This document shows positions 1 through 4,845 of a DNA stretch of 10,771 nucleotides, in pieces; position 1 is the stretch's first letter; each line of letters starts with the position of its first letter. The stretch lies in NCBI GenBank assembly GCA_029051965.1, contig JAIDJZ010000202.1, positions 1 to 10,771 on the forward strand, given 5' to 3'. The position numbers were made by a program, and so were the translations under genes. Under the pieces are notes generated by a model that saw nothing but the letters and a program-made list of their open reading frames with translations, was not told the origin of the DNA and searched no databases. The DNA is from Paramuribaculum sp. Lineage in GTDB: Bacteria; Bacteroidota; Bacteroidia; Bacteroidales; Muribaculaceae.

Positions 1-30
1 GGTCAGAGTGGAGTCGTTGGGGCTGTTCAT
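1..30 (-). CDS. Possible 5' end of an unidentified leftward gene (partial)
   Basis: Read leftward, an ATG at 30-28 opens a frame of ten codons (M N S P N D S T L T) that runs off the window edge without a stop. It lies about 35 nt downstream of a Bacteroidetes-type leftward promoter (-7 box at 65-72), so the ATG would have a normal short leader. Nothing in ten residues allows a family assignment, and no signal peptide or motif is visible. The frame is also open upstream of the ATG for at least ten codons, so the exact start is uncertain. The call rests on promoter position alone. The alternative is an untranslated RNA or a frame open by chance. Confidence 0.3.
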   Translation of the reverse strand, partial: MNSPNDSTLT

Positions 31-64
31 GCCGGAGAAACGGAGCGCGCCCGCCTCTCTTTTG

Positions 65-95
65 CAAATATATCCAAGATTATCCGTTCCGGCAA
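65..95 (-). promoter_or_regulatory. Leftward Bacteroidetes-type promoter
   Basis: On the minus strand there is TTG (93-95) and, 20 nt downstream, TATATTTG (65-72). Both the sequence and the spacing fit the Bacteroidetes sigma-ABfr consensus TTG-N19-21-TAnnTTTG. Transcription would start near 55-60 and enter the partial gene at the left edge. Confidence 0.5.
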
Positions 96-216
96 GCTAT
101 TGCGGATTATTTTAGAGCCGGTTCCCCGATATTTGTTGACGCTTGGCCGGGGCGAGGGCAATTAAATCAGAATAAAAGCTGAGCGCAGATGCTTTTCGGG
201 CGAACAATCCGGCTTT

Positions 217-245
217 AAAATGAGTTAGAATAGTGGACTCATTTT
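217..245 (-). terminator. AT-rich hairpin, likely bidirectional terminator after the M16 gene
   Basis: AAAATGAGT (217-225) and ACTCATTTT (237-245) form a perfect 9-bp stem with an 11-nt loop. Because the arms start with A4 and end with T4, each strand carries a short T run at the 3' side of the hairpin, as in small bidirectional terminators. On the minus strand it lies about 60 nt past the stop of the M16 gene. The stem is AT-rich and the T run short, so efficiency is uncertain. Confidence 0.45.
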
Positions 246-258
246 CTTCTCTCCAATT

Positions 259-304
259 GAGCCGGAGGCCTCGTGAATGAAATATAGTCAGAGGTGTCCG
301 GCTC
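259..304 (-). repeat. Inverted repeat touching the M16 stop codon
   Basis: GAGCCGG (259-265) and CCGGCTC (298-304) pair as a 7-bp outer stem. After a small internal mismatch, an inner GAGG/CCTC segment extends it. The element directly abuts the stop codon (305-307) of the M16 gene. No T run follows on the minus strand, so it is not a classical terminator. It could be a 3'-end stabilising structure. Confidence 0.35.
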
Positions 305-1615
305 TTACTTTCCGGCAATTGCCGTGAGGAGCAGTTCGGGTCTGATGTATCTGGCTGAGATTTCCGAGATCATGTCAGGTGTCAGGGATTCGATCTGCTT
401 TAGCTTTGCGTTGAAATAGCCTTCGGGAATTCCTGAAGTGGCGGCAGAAATGTAGTAGCCGACGGTTGAGAACGGGTTGTCGAGAATGCGTGCCTGAGAA
501 GAGAGGAGATATTGTTTCAGTCGTGTCAGTTCCTCTCCACGGGGCGGATTTTCGGCAAGGTCGGTCAGTTCTTTGCGGACTTCTTCGCAAAGTCGGTCGA
601 CATGGCTGCAGTCTGTGTCGGCATAGATCTGGATGTAGGATCCGAGCCGGTTTCCGAGAAGCGAGGCGGAGATTCCATAGGTCAGTCCGAGGCGTTCGCG
701 AATGTTTGTCATCAGTCGGCTTCCGAAATATCCTCCGAGGGCGGAGACTGCAATGTGGAGGGGAATGTAGTCGGGGCTGGAGCGCAGGATGGTCGGAATG
801 GTCATTATTACGGCGCTCTGGAGGGCGTCGGGTTTGCTGATCCGTTCGGTCGTCAGCGGCGGCTGTGGGGAGTAGGGTGGTGTTTTTGACTCGAATTTCC
901 GGTCAGCAAAGGGGACTTCGGAGAATGTCTCGGCGATCATCTCTTCGATCTGCGGGGTTATGTTTCCGGCAATGAAGAGTTTTCCGGAAGATGGTGAGAC
1001 GGTCGATCGGAAGGATTCGAGCATGTCGTTGCGTGAGATGGCCCGGATTTCGTCGGGTGTGTCGACTTTCGATGCGGGGTGGTCGGCGCCTTTGGTGATT
1101 CTGTCGGATGCGCAGGCGGCCAGAAAGTCGACGTCGTTCAGCGAGACTTCGATGTTTTTCGCGAGTCCTTCGCGTCTGACGGTCAGTGCGTGTTCCGGGA
1201 AGAGGGGTTCGAAGATCATTTCCTTGAAAACGGGCAGTGTGGCCTCAAGCGTTGAGTTTAGCGAGCGCATTGCGAGGGAAAAGGTCTGTTCGGAGGATTC
1301 GGGTTTCAGCCAGGCTCCGTTGAAGTCGAGAATGCGGTTTATTTCCTCACCTGAGAATGAGGCTGTCCCTTCGCGGCGCAGGATTGAGTCGAGTGCTGCG
1401 ATTGCCGGCGACTGCCGGTCGGTTGTTCCTCCCGGCGCAAGGTAGGTCATGAAGTTGACAGGTTCGGCGCATTTGTCGTAGATGATCAGTTCGATTCCGG
1501 AAGGAAGTGTCCGGCGGCGCACGTCGGGGAGGGAGAATGCCGACATGGTTGTCACGGGAGGGGGTGTTGTTCGTGAGAGAGGCGTCGGGTTATTTTTCAT
1601 TACAGTGGAGTTCAT
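305..1615 (-). CDS. Peptidase M16-family protein without the zinc-binding motif (probable pseudoenzyme or subunit)
   Basis: About 436 aa, the length of a two-domain M16B protein (PqqF, processing-peptidase-like). The fold is recognisable: an N-terminal strand around RRTLPSGIELII, then at residues ~69-84 the segment where active members carry HxxEH. Here that segment reads AIAALDSILRREGT, so both His and the Glu are gone and zinc catalysis is not expected. The C-terminal half keeps the M16 signature GG(x)4SRL...RERLGLTYG (residues ~294-314), including the Arg...Tyr pair that positions substrate. Many M16B enzymes work as a catalytic subunit plus a zinc-less subunit, and this looks like the latter; a catalytic partner is not in the window. 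No signal peptide is visible, so it is probably cytoplasmic. The ATG at 1615 overlaps the end of kdsB by about 26 nt. Other starts are TTG 1618, ATG 1600 and ATG 1546. Overlap implies co-transcription with kdsB. Confidence 0.85.
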   Translation of the reverse strand: MNSTVMKNNPTPLSRTTPPPVTTMSAFSLPDVRRRTLPSGIELIIYDKCAEPVNFMTYLAPGGTTDRQSPAIAALDSILRREGTASFSGEEINRILDFNGAWLKPESSEQTFSLAMRSLNSTLEATLPVFKEMIFEPLFPEHALTVRREGLAKNIEVSLNDVDFLAACASDRITKGADHPASKVDTPDEIRAISRNDMLESFRSTVSPSSGKLFIAGNITPQIEEMIAETFSEVPFADRKFESKTPPYSPQPPLTTERISKPDALQSAVIMTIPTILRSSPDYIPLHIAVSALGGYFGSRLMTNIRERLGLTYGISASLLGNRLGSYIQIYADTDCSHVDRLCEEVRKELTDLAENPPRGEELTRLKQYLLSSQARILDNPFSTVGYYISAATSGIPEGYFNAKLKQIESLTPDMISEISARYIRPELLLTAIAGK

Positions 1616-2363
1616 CAAAGCGTTTTCTTGCCAGTTCGAGTTCTTCGGGAGTGTCGACTCCGATAAGTGATGTTTCTGTCAGGACGACTTTGATCCGCAG
1701 TCCTGCGGCAAGCCATCGGAGTTGTTCGAGCCTTTCGGCCTCTTCTGCGGGCGAGGGGGGGAGAGAGGGGAGCGAGAGGAGGGTCTGCCTGCGGAAGGCA
1801 TATGTTCCGGCATGGATGTGGAATGTTGCGGTTTCCAGCCATTGTTTCCATTCGACACCACGGACATAGGGGATTATTGAGCGGCTGAAATAAAGGGCAC
1901 CCATTGAGTTGTCGAACACGACTTTCGTGTTGTCGGGCGAAAACAGCGTTTCGAATCCGTCGGCTGGATCGAATTTTCGAGCAAGAGTCGCAATCCGGAA
2001 TGCCGGGTCGGATAGGCTGTCGGCAAGGTTCCGTATGTCGTCGGTCGCGATGAACGGTTCGTCGGCCTGGAGGTTGAGGATTATTTCGGCATCGGTTGCA
2101 ATTCTTTCCAGCGCATGGGCACATCGGGTCGTGCCGCAGTCGGCGGGCCGATCGGAGAGGATCGCGTTTCCGCCCCTCGATCTGACAGCCTCGACGATCC
2201 GGGGGCTGTCGGTCACGACAAAGACGTTTTCGTGTCCGAGAGCTTCCGCTGCGCGCATGCATACATGCCAGACCATAGGGATGCCTCCGATCTCAGCGAG
2301 CGGTTTGCCCGGAAGGCGTGAGGACTGAAGCCGGGCTGGAATTAATGCGATGACGTTGTTCAT
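1590..2363 (-). CDS. kdsB: 3-deoxy-manno-octulosonate cytidylyltransferase (CMP-Kdo synthetase)
   Basis: 257 aa, close to the usual ~250. KdsB activates Kdo with CTP to CMP-Kdo and pyrophosphate in the cytoplasm, supplying the sugar that joins lipid A to the LPS core. Visible motifs are the nucleotide-binding loop IPARLQSSRLPGKPL (residues 8-22), NLQADEP (97-103, Asp101 the expected metal ligand), KVVFDNSMGALYFSRSIIPY (147-166), the LEQLRWL helix (212-218) and GVDTPEEL (235-242, Asp237 the second metal ligand). Two positions depart from the family: the usual SGTER/SGTDR is CGTTR (76-80), and QGDEP is QADEP. Both expected metal Asp residues remain, so I call it functional, but another CMP-ulosonate specificity cannot be excluded. 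It is the first gene of a leftward pair with the M16 protein. The ATG at 2363 is set by the IPAR motif directly behind it. Confidence 0.88.
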   Translation of the reverse strand: MNNVIALIPARLQSSRLPGKPLAEIGGIPMVWHVCMRAAEALGHENVFVVTDSPRIVEAVRSRGGNAILSDRPADCGTTRCAHALERIATDAEIILNLQADEPFIATDDIRNLADSLSDPAFRIATLARKFDPADGFETLFSPDNTKVVFDNSMGALYFSRSIIPYVRGVEWKQWLETATFHIHAGTYAFRRQTLLSLPSLPPSPAEEAERLEQLRWLAAGLRIKVVLTETSLIGVDTPEELELARKRFDELHCNEK

Positions 2364-2394
2364 TTATCTGTCGGGATATGGCTGTTGTCTACTG

Positions 2395-2402
2395 CAAAAT
2401 TA
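2395..2402 (-). promoter_or_regulatory. Putative -7 box of the kdsB promoter
   Basis: Minus-strand TAATTTTG matches TAnnTTTG and lies about 32 nt upstream of the kdsB ATG. No clean TTG is present at the -33 position, so support is partial. Confidence 0.4.
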
Positions 2403-2431
2403 ATCGAAAGCCGAGAACTGAGTGAAAAATG

Positions 2432-2445
2432 AATGTTAAAACATT
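2432..2445. promoter_or_regulatory. Short inverted repeat in the kdsB / secreted-protein divergent region
   Basis: AATGTT (2432-2437) and AACATT (2440-2445) flank a 2-nt spacer. The repeat lies just upstream of the kdsB -7 box, where an operator could sit. An almost identical element, with a 3-nt spacer, occurs upstream of mutL. AT-rich dyads this short arise often by chance. Confidence 0.2.
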
Positions 2446-2550
2446 GAAAATGCGTGGTGCCGGCAGACCTATTGTCTATTGATTTCGATGAAAGTAGGGC
2501 TCCTGTCTTCTGTTTTGGTTCTGTATGTGGCTAAATTGATAAAAAATGAT

Positions 2551-2558
2551 TAAATTTG
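2551..2558 (+). promoter_or_regulatory. Putative -7 box for the secreted-protein / CotH operon
   Basis: TAAATTTG matches the Bacteroidetes -7 consensus exactly and would give a leader of about 50 nt before the ATG at 2618. The -33 region 20 nt upstream has TGG (2528-2530) instead of TTG. It is the only good -7 match on this strand in the divergent region. Confidence 0.45.
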
Positions 2559-2617
2559 CGGCATTACAAAGATAATCAACCCTTTTATTACATTTAACTA
2601 ATGCCATTACTTTGCTA

Positions 2618-3109
2618 ATGAAAAAAATCTTTACACTTTTATGCCTGCTGGCAGCAGGATCGGCTGCTCCCATTTATGCGGCTACGAATTACAAGAGTGT
2701 TGTCATCGAGCATGCGGACACTCAGGTGAGCCGGATTACGATCGAGAGCGGAATGACCACAGCTATTGAAGACGGGATGTTTGTCATGTCATGTTCGAAA
2801 GGAGAAATCAGCTATGAACTGGATGATGTGCGCCACTGGACGTTTTCGAGAGAATCGGGAGATTCTGATGGCTGGGCCGGAATATCGGACGTCAGAAAGG
2901 ATAGTGCCATCACAATTGACTGGTCAGGCAATATTCTGCATGTCGGCAATCTTTCAGATCAGTCTGTGGTCACTGTGACTTCGATCGATGGCAGAAGCAT
3001 GTTTCGCCGTACGGTCTCGGGAGAGTGCGAGATTGATCTCGGAGAGTTTGCGACAGGTGTTTATGTCGTCAATATCAATAACCAATCATTAAAGGTAGCT
3101 GTAAAATAA
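2618..3109 (+). CDS. Small secreted protein with a sorting-tail-like C-terminal domain
   Basis: 163 aa. Residues 1-21 are a clear signal peptide (MKK, then hydrophobic, ending near IYA-ATN) without a lipobox Cys. Residues ~24-78 form a short beta-rich region ending in YELDDVRHWTFS, a pattern I associate with small gut-Bacteroidetes exported proteins. A Ser/Asp-rich linker follows (79-96). Residues ~103-163 resemble the type IX secretion (Por) C-terminal sorting domain: NILHVGNL, SVVTVTSIDGRSM, then IDLGEFATGVYVVNI and a short basic-hydrophobic end. There is no cargo domain between the two parts. It probably ends up outside the inner membrane, but whether a type IX system exists is not visible here. 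It lies 6 nt upstream of the CotH gene, so the two are almost surely one operon. I chose ATG 2618 because the upstream TTG (2612) would put extra residues before MKK. Function unknown. Confidence 0.75.
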   Translation: MKKIFTLLCLLAAGSAAPIYAATNYKSVVIEHADTQVSRITIESGMTTAIEDGMFVMSCSKGEISYELDDVRHWTFSRESGDSDGWAGISDVRKDSAITIDWSGNILHVGNLSDQSVVTVTSIDGRSMFRRTVSGECEIDLGEFATGVYVVNINNQSLKVAVK

Positions 3110-3115
3110 ACAACA

Positions 3116-4567
3116 ATGAAAAAAATGATTCTATTTGCGGCTGCCGCGCTTGTTGCGTCGTCAGCTATGGCCCAGAACGGTCAGTTATATCTTTTCCGCA
3201 ATGACAAGCAGTTCAACTACTATGACCTGAAGGATCTGACCGATATAACATATTCAGGGGGATCGTTGGGATATACAAAAATGACGATCGAGACTTCGGA
3301 TGGAGCTTCCTCGTCGATTGATATGTCGGTTGTCGACAGCTGTGTTATCCGTCAGGCTGTCATTCCCGATATCCATGTCAGTCTGACAGATTATCCGGAT
3401 CTGAAAGATCTGATCAAAGACAGTCAGCACGGGAAGTCATTCGTGTATGCCGCAACTCTCAGAATGGACGGAAACGGACTGTATGATGATCTGCCTGAAC
3501 AGACTGTCGAGTTCCGCGGTCGCGGAAACTCTACCTGGAGTTTTGCGAAAACACCCTACCGGTTCAAGATGGCGAAGAAGGCATCGGTCTGCGGCATGCC
3601 CAAAGCCAAGACCTTCGCGCTTATCGCCAACTATATCGATCCGTCGCTGATGAGAAATGCGGTTGCGCTCTGGACAGCCCAGCAGCTCGGCCTGCCTTAT
3701 TCAAACCACAGTATCCCGGTCAATGTGTATCTCAACGGTTATTACAAGGGTGCATATATGATGACTGAAAAAATCGGAGTCGGAGGCGGATCGGTCGATA
3801 TCAATGAGGAGACCGGAATGCTTTTTGAGCTTGATTCGAACTACGACGAGGATTTCAAGTTCAAGTATCGTTTCGCAAACAATGCTGCCAAGAGTCTGCC
3901 GGTCATGGTCAAGGATCCTGATCTGACGGAGATCAAGCCTGATGCGGCCGAGCGTTCGGAATATTTCTCGAAGTGGCAGGCCGACTTTACCGAAATGGCT
4001 GATGCAGTCGTCAATCCGGGCACGAAGAAGATTTCGGATTACATAGATCTTAAGGATGCTGCCAGATTTGTTCTGGTCAACAGTCTTGCCTGCAATCGCG
4101 AACTCCAGCATCCGAAGAGCCTTTATATCCATAAGGAGGGTCTCGGATCGGAGTATCTCTATCATTTCGGACCGGTCTGGGATTTCGACTGGGCATACGG
4201 ATATAACGGATCAACGACTATCCGGAGTCATGCGACTGTGCTTTTTGAAAGCGACGGAGACTATGCCGGAATGTCGTTTCTGAAGTCACTGGTCAGCAAT
4301 TCGGAGTTCCGCGCTGTTTATAAGGAGGTGTGGAATGATTTCTATACGAACATTTATCCTCGCCTTCTGGATTATATGGCTGAGTATGCATATCTGATCG
4401 AACCAGCCGCCAAGCGCGACGGTCTTCTCTGGCCCGACGCATATGCGACAAGCTATGCTTATGCTCCGAGTGCCTACGATCGTGTGGCGAAGGTTTCGGA
4501 ACTTACCGAATGGGTTAAGAAACGTGTTGAGTGGTGCAATACTCACTCTAACTGGGGTCTCTACTGA
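3116..4567 (+). CDS. Secreted CotH-family protein (CotH kinase domain)
   Basis: 483 aa. Residues 1-19 are a signal peptide (cleavage near AMA-QNG, no lipobox). Residues ~23-80 are a short N-terminal region with LYLFRNDKQFNYYDLKDLTDITYS, typical of Bacteroidetes CotH proteins. The CotH domain then covers ~85-475, with the hallmarks RGRGNSTW followed by KTPYRFK (134-151), an ANYIDPSLMRNAVAL-like segment (171-185), VYLNGYYKGAYMMTEKI (204-220), NREL (327-330) and VWDFDW (354-359), whose Asp residues fit the metal-binding DxD position. CotH proteins are atypical secreted kinases; in Bacillus they phosphorylate spore-coat proteins, while roles in Bacteroidetes are largely unknown and may concern extracytoplasmic proteins. 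All main motifs are intact. It is the second gene of an operon with the small secreted protein and is followed by a strong terminator. The substrate cannot be read from sequence. Confidence 0.9.
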   Translation: MKKMILFAAAALVASSAMAQNGQLYLFRNDKQFNYYDLKDLTDITYSGGSLGYTKMTIETSDGASSSIDMSVVDSCVIRQAVIPDIHVSLTDYPDLKDLIKDSQHGKSFVYAATLRMDGNGLYDDLPEQTVEFRGRGNSTWSFAKTPYRFKMAKKASVCGMPKAKTFALIANYIDPSLMRNAVALWTAQQLGLPYSNHSIPVNVYLNGYYKGAYMMTEKIGVGGGSVDINEETGMLFELDSNYDEDFKFKYRFANNAAKSLPVMVKDPDLTEIKPDAAERSEYFSKWQADFTEMADAVVNPGTKKISDYIDLKDAARFVLVNSLACNRELQHPKSLYIHKEGLGSEYLYHFGPVWDFDWAYGYNGSTTIRSHATVLFESDGDYAGMSFLKSLVSNSEFRAVYKEVWNDFYTNIYPRLLDYMAEYAYLIEPAAKRDGLLWPDAYATSYAYAPSAYDRVAKVSELTEWVKKRVEWCNTHSNWGLY

Positions 4568-4584
4568 TCATTATGATTTAGCCG

Positions 4585-4595
4585 CCCCCCCCCCC
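4585..4595 (+). repeat. Homopolymeric C tract (11 C)
   Basis: Eleven consecutive C residues 18 nt after the CotH stop. The last four C can pair with GGGG at 4599-4602. The tract lies outside any reading frame, so length change would not shift a protein. It could be a slippage-prone site or a place of assembly error. Confidence 0.8.
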
Positions 4596-4624
4596 ATAGG
4601 GGTGAATCTGACTTTTTAAATAAC

Positions 4625-4677
4625 CACAGCTCCGGCCGGTCGGAATTCAACATTCGGACCGGCCGGAGTTGTGTTTT
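4625..4677 (+). terminator. Strong intrinsic terminator of the secreted-protein / CotH operon
   Basis: CACAGCTCCGGCCGGTC (4625-4641) pairs with GACCGGCCGGAGTTGTG (4657-4673), a 17-bp GC-rich stem with one G-U wobble. An inner GAAT/ATTC extension beyond a G-G mismatch closes on a 5-nt loop. TTTT (4674-4677) follows directly. It ends about 106 nt past the CotH stop and insulates mutL from read-through. On the other strand a T-rich stretch also follows, so it may act both ways, though no leftward gene ends here. Confidence 0.85.
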
Positions 4678-4713
4678 CTACATGGGGCAAATGGATGTGG
4701 GTTAATGAATTAC

Positions 4714-4750
4714 AAATGTTATCAACATTTTGTTGACATATTGTTGACAA
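4714..4750. repeat. Cluster of TGTCAACA-like repeats upstream of mutL
   Basis: The segment holds AAATGTT-ATC-AACATTT (4714-4730), a perfect 7-bp inverted repeat with a 3-nt spacer. Directly behind it are two direct copies of TGTTGACA (4731-4738 and 4742-4749) 11 nt apart. The three units share the core T(A/G)TCAACA, one on the plus and two on the minus strand. The core is one base from the canonical DnaA-box sequence TTATCCACA in the first unit (TTATCAACA). It lies about 30 nt upstream of the mutL -33 box, the usual place for a regulator site. Which protein binds, if any, is unknown. Confidence 0.45.
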
Positions 4751-4778
4751 TGGCCGGGGGATGTGTCAGTAAGATGGT

Positions 4779-4809
4779 TTGTCATAAAGCAAGGAGTTGA
4801 GTAAATTTG
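4779..4809 (+). promoter_or_regulatory. mutL promoter (Bacteroidetes type)
   Basis: TTG (4779-4781), exactly 20 nt, then TAAATTTG (4802-4809). Both boxes and the spacing match the consensus, making this the clearest promoter in the window. The expected start near 4815 gives a leader of about 30 nt ending in an A-rich stretch before the ATG. Confidence 0.7.
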
Positions 4810-4845
4810 CAAAGAAAAATCATCCGATAAAAAAAAGACTGTCCA

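Noticed and set aside
120..130. GGTTCCCCG as a tRNA T-loop
   Set aside because: No GGTTCGAnnCC consensus, acceptor stem or anticodon arm can be formed around it.
112..318. Minus-strand 68-codon open frame after the M16 gene
   Set aside because: It starts inside the M16 end, runs through the hairpins at 259-304 and 217-245, and its sequence shows no domain-like pattern. I treat it as non-coding.
1615..2262. 215-codon frame on the same strand as kdsB in another phase
   Set aside because: Arg/Pro-rich shadow of kdsB, which has all family motifs in its own frame.
2607..2615. TTACTTTGC just before the ATG at 2618 as a promoter -7 box
   Set aside because: It deviates from TAnnTTTG, has no TTG at -33, and would leave no room for a leader.
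4745..4776. Sigma-70-like TTGACA followed by TAAGAT upstream of mutL
   Set aside because: The spacer is about 20 nt, the -10 match is weak, and Bacteroidetes use a different consensus; the TTG-N20-TAAATTTG site at 4779-4809 fits better.
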